The position numbers were made by a program, and so were the translations under genes. Below are positions 45,110 through 55,157 of a stretch of DNA of 64,000 nucleotides, in pieces; the stretch's first letter is position 1, and every line of letters begins with the position of its first letter. Source of the stretch: Tenacibaculum aiptasiae (GTDB taxonomy: Bacteria > Bacteroidota > Bacteroidia > Flavobacteriales > Flavobacteriaceae); NCBI RefSeq assembly GCF_008806755.1, contig NZ_WAAU01000028.1, forward strand, positions 790 through 64,789. The letters run 5' to 3'. The notes under the pieces are model-generated. The model was not told the origin of the DNA. It was given only the letters and a program-made list of their open reading frames with translations, and did not search any database.

Positions 45110-45943
45110 ATGAAAAAAATAATTGTACCAGTTGATTTTTCAAATCATTCAGAATATGCCTTAGAAACAGCTTCTTTTTTAGCAAAACAAGCAAATGCAG
45201 AAATTATAGTTGTGCATATGTTAGAATTATCTAATGCTATCGTTAGTAAGTCGGAAAGTTATGCTCAAAATGAAACCTTCTTTTATTTAAAATTGACAGA
45301 AAAAAAGTTTCACAACTTTTTACAAAAAGATTATTTAAAAGGCATAAAAGTAACACCAATAATAAAGCATTTTAAAATTTTTAGCGAGTTAGATCAATTA
45401 GCTAGAGAAGAAGATGTAGACTTAATTGTAATGGGGTCTAGAGGAGCAAGTGGATTAAAAGAAATGTTCATAGGTTCTAATACAGAAAAAGTAATACGTT
45501 ATGCACATGTACCAGTATTAGTAATTAAAGAAAAACCAATAGTAGAGAATATTAAAAAAGTAGTTTTTGCTTGCGATTTCTCTGATGATGATATAGCTCC
45601 ATTATTAAGAGCAAAGTTGTTTTTTGAAGACTTAGATGCTAAAATAGATTTAGTATATGTACAAACTCCTTCAACTAAGTTTAAAAGTACTTCAGAATTA
45701 AAAGAAAAAATTCAAAGATTTTTAGATAAACTAGGAGAAGTAAGTTTTAGTAAAGAACAAATTCATATTGTATCTGATTATACTGTAGAAGATGGTTTAC
45801 GTTACTATGTGAATGCAAATGATGTAGAAATGTTAGTTATTGCTACAAAAGGAAGAAAAGGAATGGCTCGTTTCTTTGAAGGAAGCATAACAGAAGATGT
45901 AGCTAATCATAGTAGTTTTCCGTTACTAACCTTTAAAATATAA
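45110..45943 (+). CDS. Universal stress protein, two tandem UspA domains
   Basis: 277 residues with two Usp domains: 1-142 (KKIIVPVDFSNHSEYALETA to MGSRGASGLKEMFIGSNTEKV) and 143-277 (KKVVFACDFSDDDIAP to ATKGRKGMARFFEGSITEDV). The G-2x-G-9x-G-S/T ATP-binding pattern is complete in both. The Fnr-like box upstream suggests induction at low oxygen together with the cco genes, as known for Usp genes in other bacteria. It ends before a bidirectional terminator. Confidence 0.93.
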   Translation: MKKIIVPVDFSNHSEYALETASFLAKQANAEIIVVHMLELSNAIVSKSESYAQNETFFYLKLTEKKFHNFLQKDYLKGIKVTPIIKHFKIFSELDQLAREEDVDLIVMGSRGASGLKEMFIGSNTEKVIRYAHVPVLVIKEKPIVENIKKVVFACDFSDDDIAPLLRAKLFFEDLDAKIDLVYVQTPSTKFKSTSELKEKIQRFLDKLGEVSFSKEQIHIVSDYTVEDGLRYYVNANDVEMLVIATKGRKGMARFFEGSITEDVANHSSFPLLTFKI

Positions 45944-45950
45944 AAGAAGA

Positions 45951-45983
45951 AAAGTTAGCCTTTAATAGGCTAACTTTTTTATT
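45951..45983. terminator. Bidirectional terminator
   Basis: AAAGTTAGCCT (45951-45961) pairs with AGGCTAACTTT (45967-45977), with T runs on both strands, between the convergent stress-protein and receptor genes. Confidence 0.88.
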
Positions 45984-45991
45984 TAAAGTAT

Positions 45992-48364
45992 TTAAAATCT
46001 TTTCTGACCAGAAAATTCCATAGCTTCTCCTTTACCAAAACCGAAGCTAATTCCTAAGGTAACAAAACGTCCTCTTTGACTAAAGGCAGTTCTGTTAAAG
46101 TTATTTTGAACAGTTACTTCTTCGTAGTTTCTTGAAGCAAATACATCACGAACACTTAAACTAGCATTTAGTCGACCCTTTAGCATTTTTTTACGAATAC
46201 CTAAATCCATAAAAAGATTATCAGATATGGTACTTTGAGCAGTTTTAAATTTAGAACGGTAATTTCCTGTAGCTTCTAAAGTAAATCCAGCAGGAAACTT
46301 AATTTTACCAGTTCCTCTTAAGCTCCATCTATTTCCTGTGAAATCAAAATTATTGTTTAATAATTGTCCTTTCCTTACAAAAGTATTGTAGTTAAAATCT
46401 GACGTAAAACTAAACCAAGAAATAGGAGAATATTTAGTGTTTACTTCTATACCTGTAGCACGATTAGTACCAATGTTTTGAGGTTGAGAAGTTGTTACAT
46501 TGTTATTAATTGTGGTAATGTCTTCAATTACATCTGTTGTTGCTCTATGGTATATTCCTGCATTAATAGATGCTTTTGATAATTTATAAATAGTGGTTAT
46601 TTCAAAAGAATCGGTAAATTCAGGAGTTAAATTAGGGTTTCCAACATTAAGGTTAAAGTTATCTCTAAAAGAAACAAAAGGATTTAAATCCCATAAACTA
46701 GGCCTAAAAATACGTTTAGAATACCCAGCTTGTAATGATAAATCATCATTTATTTTATAAGAACTATGAAAGCTAGGGAATAGGTTGCTATAGTTTTGTT
46801 TATTGTTCTGATTTGTGGTAATTAATTTTGTAGTAAGGTTCGTTGTTTCTAAACGTAAACCTCCTTTTAATCCCCAAGTATCATTTTCATAGGCAAAAGT
46901 AGCATAAGTACCTAAAACCCCTTGGTTATAATCAAATACGTTGCTAAATCCAGTGTTGGTAACCCAATTGTTATTGATAAAATCACGAACGGTATAAGTA
47001 TTGGTTACTTTGTCTAATAAATATTGAGCTCCAATTTCTAAGATATAGTTATCGCGAATAGGACGTGTATAATCTAATTTGAAAGTATATTCATTTTGAG
47101 CAAAGTTAGTTTTTGCTTCCTGAATAGCATTAGTCATATTACCTATAAGCACGTTATTATTAAAGTTTGAAGTTTTATCTTTAGAGAAAGAAGTACCTAA
47201 AGCACTAAATAGTAAATTATGTTTTTTATGATCTGTGAAATCCTTTTTATATTGTAATTCATATTCCCATTTAGGATTCGTAGCTCTGGTGTCTTCTAAT
47301 CGATTCCAAGAATCGGTAGTAGCTAAAGAAGCGTCTTGTAAATTGTAAAGTTGACTTGCACTTTCTTTTTCATTTTCGAAAGCATAATGACCAGATAAGG
47401 TAAGAATATTATGTTCGTTGATATGATAATCAGTACCTAAAATTAGGTTAAAGAAGTTTTCGTTTTTATCACTATCGCTAGTGGTACTTAATCGAGTATT
47501 GCTTGTAGTATTAGTACTAGAACTATTTCCTTCTCTAGGAAAAGTACGTCTACCATAAGCTATTTGGCTAAATAAGTTGAATTTTTCAGTACGTCTATTT
47601 AAACTTAAACCTAAACTGTGATTATTAGGAATACCAGTATTTAAAGATATCGAACCATTTAATCCTTTTTTTTCTGATTTTTTTAAAATAATATTTAAAA
47701 TCCCACTAGTTCCAGAAGCGTCATATTTTGCAGAAGGGTTGGTAATTACCTCAATACTTTCAATCATATCAGCAGTAATACTTCCTAAAGCATTTCCTTC
47801 TTCACTAGCTAAAACAGATGGCTTTCCATTTATAAGTATTTGTACTCCTTGACTACCTCGTAAACTAATTTGTCCTTCGATGTTAACTGTTACTGAAGGA
47901 ACATTATTTAATACTTCTAAAGCACTAGCTCCTGTACTACTTAAATCTTTACCAACATTAAAAACACGTTTGTCTAATTTAAAAACAGTTTGAGATTTTT
48001 CAGCACGAACAATAACTTCGTCTAGTTTATCAGAGTCTTCTTCCAAAGTAATGGTTGGTAGTTTAATAATTGAAGCGTTACGATTGAATTGAGTTATTTT
48101 TTTTGTTTTGAAACCAATAAAACGAACTTCTATATAAAAATTAGAAGCGGTTGTTTTTAAACTAAAAGCTCCAGTTTCATCGGTAGTAGTACCAGAGATA
48201 GGAGTGTTCTTTGTAGAGTCCATTACAATTACAGTAACAAACTCAAGAGGTAATTGGTTATTGTTTTCTATAACTTTTCCATTAATTGTTTTGGTATCTG
48301 TTTGCCCATATGTTTTAGAAAAAGCTAAAACCAACAAGCATAGGAGTATTCCAAATTGTTTCAT
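45992..48364 (-). CDS. TonB-dependent-receptor-like outer-membrane beta-barrel protein
   Basis: 790 residues: signal peptide (about 1-20), a carboxypeptidase-regulatory-like domain (about 25-110, INGKVIENNNQLPLEFVTVIV), a plug-like domain (about 115-235, ALEVLNNVPSVTV...LRGSQGVQILINGKPSVLA...EVITNPSAKYDASGTSGILNIILKK) and a C-terminal beta-barrel of the OMP_b-brl_3 type ending FVTLGISFGFGKG. Substrate unknown; no SusD partner or transport genes are adjacent. The divergent two-component system at 48562 could control it, because this pairing of LytTR regulators with such receptors is seen in flavobacteria. Confidence 0.9.
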   Translation of the reverse strand: MKQFGILLCLLVLAFSKTYGQTDTKTINGKVIENNNQLPLEFVTVIVMDSTKNTPISGTTTDETGAFSLKTTASNFYIEVRFIGFKTKKITQFNRNASIIKLPTITLEEDSDKLDEVIVRAEKSQTVFKLDKRVFNVGKDLSSTGASALEVLNNVPSVTVNIEGQISLRGSQGVQILINGKPSVLASEEGNALGSITADMIESIEVITNPSAKYDASGTSGILNIILKKSEKKGLNGSISLNTGIPNNHSLGLSLNRRTEKFNLFSQIAYGRRTFPREGNSSSTNTTSNTRLSTTSDSDKNENFFNLILGTDYHINEHNILTLSGHYAFENEKESASQLYNLQDASLATTDSWNRLEDTRATNPKWEYELQYKKDFTDHKKHNLLFSALGTSFSKDKTSNFNNNVLIGNMTNAIQEAKTNFAQNEYTFKLDYTRPIRDNYILEIGAQYLLDKVTNTYTVRDFINNNWVTNTGFSNVFDYNQGVLGTYATFAYENDTWGLKGGLRLETTNLTTKLITTNQNNKQNYSNLFPSFHSSYKINDDLSLQAGYSKRIFRPSLWDLNPFVSFRDNFNLNVGNPNLTPEFTDSFEITTIYKLSKASINAGIYHRATTDVIEDITTINNNVTTSQPQNIGTNRATGIEVNTKYSPISWFSFTSDFNYNTFVRKGQLLNNNFDFTGNRWSLRGTGKIKFPAGFTLEATGNYRSKFKTAQSTISDNLFMDLGIRKKMLKGRLNASLSVRDVFASRNYEEVTVQNNFNRTAFSQRGRFVTLGISFGFGKGEAMEFSGQKRF

Positions 48365-48561
48365 GATTTGTATTTTAAACTTTAGAACAACAAATTTTCA
48401 AAGAAACAGGTAGGATGAAAAATTAAATCGGTAAACAACCAATACTAACCTCTAAACAACTTAGGTATTGATATTTTTTATATTTTGTTGTTTGTCGGTA
48501 ATATTTAACCGTTTATAGGAAACTTGTATATAACTATATAAGATTCATTTATTTTTGAGTT

Positions 48562-49581
48562 ATGAAACATCTATTTAGTAAGATTGAACGTAAAGAATGG
48601 CTTTTTCAAATATCATTATTGATAGTTATTTTTTTCCTGTTTTCATTTGATAAGCATAGTCCAGATATTAGTTTAGATAGATTAGTGTTTTTTACACATT
48701 ATGCACTAGTATCGTTTATTATAAGTTATATTTTTATACCTACATTATTTTATAAAAAAAGATATAAGGAATTTGGAATAGCTATTGTATTAACATTAGT
48801 ATATTTATACATATCAGAAGAATTTGTATTAGAAAAAATATTTTATGCAGGAGAACGAGGTAAATACGTTTCAAATGTATTCTTCACGCTTCTCGATATT
48901 TTACCAATTATAATAATACTAGTAAGTTTTAAATTAGGGTGGGACGCACATAAAAAACAAGGCTTGGTAGATAAATTAGAATCTACAGTAAAAGAGAGTG
49001 AATTACGTTTTTTAAAGTCTCAAATAAATCCACATTTTCTATTTAATAATTTAAATAACTTATATGCTTACGCTATAGAGCAATCGCCAAAAACGCCATC
49101 AATTATTTTAGAGCTTTCATCAGTATTGCGTTATATGTTATATGATTGTAAGGAAGATTTTGTGTTACTTCAATCGGAAATAGAACATTTAAAACATTTT
49201 ACAGCTTTAAATGAATTGCAGATAGAAAATAGAGGAGAAGTTCGTTTTAATACATCAAAGATTCCTGCTAATTATGTAATAGCACCCTTAATTTTATTAA
49301 TGTTTATAGAAAATGCATTTAAGCATAGTACAGCTAGTCAAAGTACAGATATTCGTATTAATGTAGATATACAAGTAAATTCAGAAGGAGTATTAGATTT
49401 TGTTTGTGAAAATAGTTTTTTGTCTAGTTCAAATAATCAAAACTTATCCCAAGGAATTGGTTTAGCAAATGTAAAGAAGCGATTAGAAATTTTGTACCCT
49501 GATAAGTATTCACTAAAAATTGATGACTATAATCAAATATATAAAGTGAACTTACAATTACAACTTTCAAAAAAAGAATAG
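48562..49581 (+). CDS. Sensor histidine kinase, LytS/YehU type
   Basis: 339 residues. Four membrane helices (about 15-140), then the HisKA_5-type segment with phospho-acceptor His158 in KSQINPHFLFNNLNNLYAYA and an ATPase domain with N box (LMFIENAFKHS) and G box (GIGLANVKKRLEILY). The input signal is unknown because no separate sensory domain is present. The response regulator gene starts three bases after its stop. Confidence 0.93.
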   Translation: MKHLFSKIERKEWLFQISLLIVIFFLFSFDKHSPDISLDRLVFFTHYALVSFIISYIFIPTLFYKKRYKEFGIAIVLTLVYLYISEEFVLEKIFYAGERGKYVSNVFFTLLDILPIIIILVSFKLGWDAHKKQGLVDKLESTVKESELRFLKSQINPHFLFNNLNNLYAYAIEQSPKTPSIILELSSVLRYMLYDCKEDFVLLQSEIEHLKHFTALNELQIENRGEVRFNTSKIPANYVIAPLILLMFIENAFKHSTASQSTDIRINVDIQVNSEGVLDFVCENSFLSSSNNQNLSQGIGLANVKKRLEILYPDKYSLKIDDYNQIYKVNLQLQLSKKE

Positions 49582-49584
49582 TCT

Positions 49585-50292
49585 ATGAGAACATGTATTA
49601 TAGTAGAAGATCAACCGCCTGCTCAACGTATTTTACAAAAGTATATTAACGATGTAGGTTCTTTAAAATTATTAGAAACTTTTTCTGATGGTATAGAGGC
49701 ATTATCTTTTTTACAAAATGAAGAAGTAGATTTAATTTTTTTAGATATTCACTTGCCTAAAATATCGGGTATCGATTTTTTAAAAACACTAAAAAATAAT
49801 TCGCAAGTAATTTTAACAACAGCCTTTTCTGATTATGCTTTAGAAAGCTATGAATATAATGTTGTAGATTATTTATTAAAGCCTTTTTCATTTCAACGTT
49901 TTGTTCAGGCTATTCATAAAAGTACTTCAATGTTATCAACAAAATCAGAAGGAAAAGAAAGTAAAATAGTAGAAGTAGCTGATACTTTTTTATTGAAATC
50001 TGGCTACGATTTTGTAAAAGTTAGTAGCAATGATATCATATTTATAAAATCAGATGCAGATTACACGGAGATTGTTACTACTGAAAAAACATATTTAAGT
50101 TCAGAGTCAATGAAAAATTGGTTAACCAAATTACCTACATCTTTCGTGCAAATACATAAATCGTATATAGTTAATACTAGTTATTTAGAAAAAGTTTCTG
50201 GGAATCAGGTATATATTTCAAATGAAGAAGTTTTACCTCTAGGAAGAGCTTATAAAGAAGACTTTTTACAGAAATTTGTAAAATATAAATAG
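49585..50292 (+). CDS. LytTR-type response regulator
   Basis: 235 residues: receiver domain (1-115) with Asp54 in LIFLDIHLPKISG and the conserved Lys in LLKPFSFQRF, then a LytTR DNA-binding domain (about 135-235, DFVKVSSNDIIFIKSDADYTEI ... FVQIHKSYIVN). It partners the preceding kinase. Candidate targets are the kinase operon itself and the divergent receptor gene. Confidence 0.94.
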   Translation: MRTCIIVEDQPPAQRILQKYINDVGSLKLLETFSDGIEALSFLQNEEVDLIFLDIHLPKISGIDFLKTLKNNSQVILTTAFSDYALESYEYNVVDYLLKPFSFQRFVQAIHKSTSMLSTKSEGKESKIVEVADTFLLKSGYDFVKVSSNDIIFIKSDADYTEIVTTEKTYLSSESMKNWLTKLPTSFVQIHKSYIVNTSYLEKVSGNQVYISNEEVLPLGRAYKEDFLQKFVKYK

Positions 50293-50345
50293 CCAATTTT
50301 TATGAGATAGTTATTTTGTATCTTCCGCATATTAAACTATCAATC

Positions 50346-52172
50346 ATGAAAATAAAAACATATTCAGTTTTAGCATTATTTGTAGGAATAATGTTAGTGT
50401 CCTGCAAAAAAGAAAAAAAAGTTGAGGTTCTTAGTAAAGAGGATATTGCTGCTGAATCTAAAAAAGTAAATACTTTTTTTGATAAACAATTTAAAGAAAA
50501 TTTAGACAGGCATCCAATGTACCAAACCTATTTAGGTATAAAAAAAGATGCAGATAAGTGGAATGATATTTCTGACGATTTTGCGAAAAAGGAATTAGAA
50601 CATGCAAAGGAAGCTTTACAATGGATGAGCGATTCTGTTAATGTAAAAGCTTTAGATAAAGGAGCTAAATTAAGTTATGATTTATTTAAACAACAATTAG
50701 AAAATCAAATAGCTGATTTTAAATACCGTTTTCATACGTATCCTGTAAACCAAATGCATGGTATGCAAGCAGAAATACCTGCATTTTTAATCAATATGCA
50801 TCAAGTATCTGATGTTAAAGATGCAGAGAATTATATAGCTCGATTACATAATTTAAAATCTTTATTTGCTGAATTAGTAAAAGGTTTAAAAGAAAGAGAG
50901 GCTAAAGGAATAATGCCTCCGAAGTTTGTATTTGCAAAAGTTTTGGATGATTCTAGAAATCTAATAAAAGGAACTCCTTTTGATAATTCAGGTAAACCAA
51001 GTACATTATTTAATGATTTTACTAATAAAGTTAATGCATTAGATATAGATGAAGCACAAAAAAAGGAGCTTATAGAGAAAGGTACAGCTGCTTTAAAAGA
51101 AAGTGTTTTACCAGCTTACGAAAACTTAATAGCTACATTAGAAGCACAAGAAAAAGTTGCGAGTACAGATGATGGAGCATGGAAATTACCAGAAGGATCA
51201 GCATTTTTTAATAATGCATTAAAGAGAACTACTACTACTAATTTGACTGCTGAAGAGATTCATGAAATAGGGTTAAAGGAAGTAGCTAGAATTCACGAAG
51301 AAATGCGTGCTATTATGAAAAAAGTAGGTTTTAAAGGTACTTTAAAGGAGTTTTTTGAATTCATGAAAAAGGATCAACAATTTTATTACGAAGATTCTCA
51401 AAAGGGTAGAAAAGAATACATGGATGAGGCAACTTTTATTATTGATAGCATGAAAACTCGTTTAGATGAATTGTTTATCACAAAACCAAAAGCGGCTTTA
51501 ATAGTAAAAGCAGTAGAGCCTTTTAGAGAAAAATCGGCAGGAAAAGCATTTTACCAACAACCAGCATTAGATGGTTCTAGACCAGGAACATATTATGCAA
51601 ATATGTATGATATGGAGAGTATGCCATCATATCAAATGGAAGCTTTAGCTTATCATGAAGGAATACCAGGGCATCATATGCAAATTGCTATTGCACAGGA
51701 GTTAAAAGAAGTACCAATGTTTAGAAAATTTGGACGTTATACAGCTTATGTTGAAGGATGGGGACTGTATTCTGAGTTTATACCAAAAGAAATGGGCTTC
51801 TATGCTAACCCTTATTCAGATTTTGGACGTTTAGCAATGGAATTATGGAGAGCATGTCGTTTAGTAGTAGATACAGGAATTCATGCTAAAAAGTGGACTC
51901 GTGAAGAAGGAATAAAATATTATACAGATAATACACCTAATGCAGAGTTGGATGCTATTAAAATGGTAGAGCGTCATATTGTAATGCCAAGTCAAGCCAC
52001 GGCCTATAAAATAGGAATGCTTAAAATATTAGAATTACGTAAAAAAGCAAAAGATGCTTTAGGTGATAAGTTTGATATTAGAAAGTTTCATGATGTAGTT
52101 TTAACCAATGGACCATTACCATTAAATGTATTAGAATCTATGGTAGATGAATATATAGCTTCTGAAAAGTAA
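50346..52172 (+). CDS. DUF885 lipoprotein, predicted metal-dependent peptidase
   Basis: 608 residues from the ATG at 50346; a longer in-frame start at 50316 would put ten residues before the signal peptide. The lipobox is VSC (Cys19 or so). The C-terminal region carries HEGIPGHHMQIA (His437 onward), the zinc-peptidase-like motif of the DUF885 family, with YVEGWGLYSE downstream as a probable third ligand. The family is mostly uncharacterised. Probably periplasmic or outer-membrane attached. Follows the regulator gene by 53 bases. Confidence 0.9.
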   Translation: MKIKTYSVLALFVGIMLVSCKKEKKVEVLSKEDIAAESKKVNTFFDKQFKENLDRHPMYQTYLGIKKDADKWNDISDDFAKKELEHAKEALQWMSDSVNVKALDKGAKLSYDLFKQQLENQIADFKYRFHTYPVNQMHGMQAEIPAFLINMHQVSDVKDAENYIARLHNLKSLFAELVKGLKEREAKGIMPPKFVFAKVLDDSRNLIKGTPFDNSGKPSTLFNDFTNKVNALDIDEAQKKELIEKGTAALKESVLPAYENLIATLEAQEKVASTDDGAWKLPEGSAFFNNALKRTTTTNLTAEEIHEIGLKEVARIHEEMRAIMKKVGFKGTLKEFFEFMKKDQQFYYEDSQKGRKEYMDEATFIIDSMKTRLDELFITKPKAALIVKAVEPFREKSAGKAFYQQPALDGSRPGTYYANMYDMESMPSYQMEALAYHEGIPGHHMQIAIAQELKEVPMFRKFGRYTAYVEGWGLYSEFIPKEMGFYANPYSDFGRLAMELWRACRLVVDTGIHAKKWTREEGIKYYTDNTPNAELDAIKMVERHIVMPSQATAYKIGMLKILELRKKAKDALGDKFDIRKFHDVVLTNGPLPLNVLESMVDEYIASEK

Positions 52173-52195
52173 TACAAGGTTATTTAGATAAACAA

Positions 52196-52228
52196 AAAAC
52201 TCGATACAATTTGTATCGAGTTTTCTTA
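52196..52228. terminator. Bidirectional terminator
   Basis: AAAACTCGATACAA (52196-52209) and TTGTATCGAGTTTT (52211-52224) are perfect 14-base arms between two convergent genes. Confidence 0.88.
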
Positions 52229-52247
52229 TAACTATATTTTACTGAAA

Positions 52248-52952
52248 CTATTTAGCTTCTTTCTCTTTAATATCGTCAACAAATTTCTGTAAACGTTTTC
52301 CGTAATCAGAGTTCTTAACTTTATTACTTAAGCTTTTATTAATGGTATCTAATAATTGAATATTTGCATCGTATAATTCAGTTAAAGCTATATATGGGGC
52401 AGCTTCGCTATCAGCATTGGTAACAGCAAAGTTTGTTGAAAATAAAAAACGACGACGAATCATTTTTTTATAATCTGTTTCTAATTGCTTAATTAAATTT
52501 TCATCTTCAGACTTACGAGCTTCGAAACCTTTCTGTATAAATTCTAAATTCTTTTCTTTAAATCTTTTATCAATTTCACGGAATTTATCCATTACTTCTT
52601 GATTTTTAGAACCTTTTATTTCTGGTTTAAAACCAAAGTCTTCGATGTTATCATTAATAGTAATATTACCTTTTTCTCCAAAAAACATGATGTGCTCATC
52701 TTTAGCATTACCATTGAAAGTTAAATAATACATTACAGGAGAATCAACATTGTCGGTTAACATAAATTTATCGTCACCTAACAAAGTCATTGAGTCAACA
52801 GCAACTAGTACAGTATCTTTCATTTTTTGAAGATATAACGTACCTTTCTTCAACCCTTTAATTTGACCTTTCACAACCATGTTACCTTCTTTTTTTGAAG
52901 AACAAGCAAAAGCCATTATTGAGAACGCACAAATAGCGATAAGTTTTTTCAT
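52248..52952 (-). CDS. DUF4369 lipoprotein
   Basis: 234 residues with lipobox FACS (Cys17) and an N-terminal DUF4369 domain (about 24-120: VVKGQIKGLKKGTLYLQKMKDTVLVAVDS). In larger relatives this domain precedes a thioredoxin domain; here the remainder is a charged helical region (about 125-234) without a CxxC. Function unknown; probably periplasmic face of a membrane. The 120-base gap before it shows nothing definite. Confidence 0.85.
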   Translation of the reverse strand: MKKLIAICAFSIMAFACSSKKEGNMVVKGQIKGLKKGTLYLQKMKDTVLVAVDSMTLLGDDKFMLTDNVDSPVMYYLTFNGNAKDEHIMFFGEKGNITINDNIEDFGFKPEIKGSKNQEVMDKFREIDKRFKEKNLEFIQKGFEARKSEDENLIKQLETDYKKMIRRRFLFSTNFAVTNADSEAAPYIALTELYDANIQLLDTINKSLSNKVKNSDYGKRLQKFVDDIKEKEAK

Positions 52953-53072
52953 TGGTTTATTTTGTTTTATTTGTTAGGTTAAATGTAATTAGCAAAAAAA
53001 AGTATGTAATAATATTACTTTTTGCCTATTCCATTAGGTTTAAATTTTAGATTGCAAATATGCAGAATTCTC

Positions 53073-54380
53073 TTATAATGTAGCTGATAATTCCATTAAA
53101 ATTGTACATAATATAGCACCAACTGTACCTATAGCATATCCGAATACGGCTAATAATACACCAACTGTTGCTAGAGAAGGGTGGAAAGCGGATGCAACAA
53201 TAGGAGCAGAAGCAGCCCCACCAACATTTGCTTGACTACCTACTGCTAAAAAGAAATAAGGAGCTTTAATTAGTTTAGCAACCAATATTAAAAGTCCAGC
53301 ATGAATACTCATCCAAACCAAACCAATTGCAATTAAACCTAAATTGTCAAAAATCATGGTTAAATCCATTTTCATACCAATAGTAGCAACTAAAATATAA
53401 ATGAAAATACTTCCTAGTTTACTAGCTCCAGCACCTTCATAGTTTTTAGCTTTAGTAAATGATAAGATAATTGCTACAATAGTAGAAATACTAATTAACC
53501 AAAAGAATCCAGAACCTAAGAAAGAGAATACATTTCTCCAAGTTTGAGATTCAATAGAAGCTACTAAGTCGCTAAAAAGTGTACTTAAAAATTTAGAAGC
53601 AAAATGACCAAAACCTACTGTACCAAAAGCAATAGCGAGCATAATCATAAAATCGGTAAGAGTAGGGTTTCTTTTAACTCCTTTAGTAAAGGTAGAAACC
53701 TTTTCTTTTAGCTCCTCAATAGCTGAGGTGTCAGCTTTTAACCATTTGTCTATTTTATCTTTTTTACCAATTCCAATTAATAAAATAGCCATCCAAATAT
53801 TAGCAACTACAATATCAACAAAAACCATTCCTCCATATTTAGCAGGGTTGTATTTATAAATTTCTAACATAGCTGTTTGGTTGGCTCCACCACCAATCCA
53901 ACTCCCAGCAAGGGTAGATAAACCTCTCCATACAGCATCAAAACCAGCACCACCAACTGTTTCTGGAGAAAATATTGAGATTAATAAAATAGCTAAAGGT
54001 CCTCCAATAACAATACCTATAGTTCCTGTAAAAAACATAATCAAAGCTTTAGAGCCTAGGTTGAAAATAGCTTTTAAATCAATACTTAATGTCATTAATA
54101 CTAAAGCAGCTGGAAGTAAAAAACGACTGGCAACATAGTATAATTGAGATTTTCCTTTAATAACTTCTCCGGCAGCATTTGAATTTTCCCATTCTGGAGA
54201 AATAATACCTAAAGTAGTAAAAATAGCAGGTATAAAGTATGCCATGAAAAGGCCAGGAACAATTTTGTAAAACTTAGGCCAAAATCCAGATATTTTAGAT
54301 TCAGTATAAAATACAAAACCTAATGAAATCATTAAGATACCAAATACAATTGCGTCATTAGTAAAAAGAGGAGTGTTCAT
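53073..54380 (-). CDS. DUF819 family membrane protein
   Basis: 435 residues with about eleven membrane helices. GSWIGGGANQTAMLEIY (about 160-176) and FLAVGSQANVGGAASAPIVASAF (about 378-400) are characteristic glycine-rich motifs of the DUF819 (YjcL-like) family, transporter-like proteins of unproven substrate. A repeat relationship between the two motifs suggests an internal inverted-repeat fold as in secondary transporters. It is 36 bases after the start of the DUF2490 gene in opposite reading order, so DUF2490 is not upstream coupled. Confidence 0.88.
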   Translation of the reverse strand: MNTPLFTNDAIVFGILMISLGFVFYTESKISGFWPKFYKIVPGLFMAYFIPAIFTTLGIISPEWENSNAAGEVIKGKSQLYYVASRFLLPAALVLMTLSIDLKAIFNLGSKALIMFFTGTIGIVIGGPLAILLISIFSPETVGGAGFDAVWRGLSTLAGSWIGGGANQTAMLEIYKYNPAKYGGMVFVDIVVANIWMAILLIGIGKKDKIDKWLKADTSAIEELKEKVSTFTKGVKRNPTLTDFMIMLAIAFGTVGFGHFASKFLSTLFSDLVASIESQTWRNVFSFLGSGFFWLISISTIVAIILSFTKAKNYEGAGASKLGSIFIYILVATIGMKMDLTMIFDNLGLIAIGLVWMSIHAGLLILVAKLIKAPYFFLAVGSQANVGGAASAPIVASAFHPSLATVGVLLAVFGYAIGTVGAILCTILMELSATL

Positions 54381-54416
54381 TTTAAATCAGTTTTTTGCTA
54401 AAGTATGAAAATAAGC

Positions 54417-55076
54417 TTATTTCTTTTTGAAGTGACTTGTATTGATAGCTACTCCTAATTGAATTCGGTCAAAACTTTGACTTACATCATTTGAAATATT
54501 CATGTAACCTACTTGAAGTTTTACAGCATTCGAAAGTTTGTATTTAACTCCAAACCCTAACCAATTCTGATTGTAAGCTTCTCCATCAAAATCAAAAAAG
54601 ATTTCATCATAGATATAAGTAGACCATTTTGATGATAATGGGTAGTTTAAGCCTAATTGGTAACGGATAAAATGTCCTGTTTGCGAGTTGAAAAAACGTT
54701 GTTCAGCTCTAAACCTATGAGCAAAACCTAGTTTAGATATTTTATGTTTTACATTAAAATCTTCATAAATACGGTGTTCGTTAAAGTCTCCTCCATCTAG
54801 GTTAAAGGTTGTGTCCGTATTTAAAAAAGCGTAACCAATTGTAGCACTTAAATTTTTGTTTATTTTATAGTTTCCACCTAATCGCCCAATAAATTGTTGC
54901 ATATCATCACCAATTTCGAAAAAACGAAAATGTGCCATTGTTTTTAAGCTGAATTTTTCTGATAATTGATGAGAACCATTGTACATATACCAAGCACCTA
55001 GTTCTTTTTCAGGATTAGATTGAGCTATACTTTTAAAGCTACATAAAACAATAAATAAAAGAGCTATTTTTTTCAT
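54417..55076 (-). CDS. DUF2490 outer-membrane protein
   Basis: 219 residues: signal peptide (about 1-18), then alternating strands of a small beta-barrel with motifs ELGAWYMYNGSHQLSEKFSL, HRFRAEQRF and RYQLGLNYPL, and aromatic/basic C-terminal residues. DUF2490 proteins are predicted outer-membrane barrels of unknown role. It lies 36 bases upstream of the DUF819 gene on the same strand, so the two may be co-transcribed. Confidence 0.88.
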   Translation of the reverse strand: MKKIALLFIVLCSFKSIAQSNPEKELGAWYMYNGSHQLSEKFSLKTMAHFRFFEIGDDMQQFIGRLGGNYKINKNLSATIGYAFLNTDTTFNLDGGDFNEHRIYEDFNVKHKISKLGFAHRFRAEQRFFNSQTGHFIRYQLGLNYPLSSKWSTYIYDEIFFDFDGEAYNQNWLGFGVKYKLSNAVKLQVGYMNISNDVSQSFDRIQLGVAINTSHFKKK

Positions 55077-55104
55077 AAAAATAAATTTGATTAGGCGAAA
55101 ATAA

Positions 55105-55135
55105 AAAATCCTTTGTAATTAATACAAAGGATTTT
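55105..55135 (-). terminator. Terminator after the S9 peptidase gene
   Basis: AAAATCCTTTGTA (55105-55117) and TACAAAGGATTTT (55123-55135) are perfect 13-base arms. It lies just past the 3' end of the minus-strand S9 peptidase gene and before the DUF2490 gene. Confidence 0.82.
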
Positions 55136-55157
55136 AGAATAATGGATTCTCTCAAAA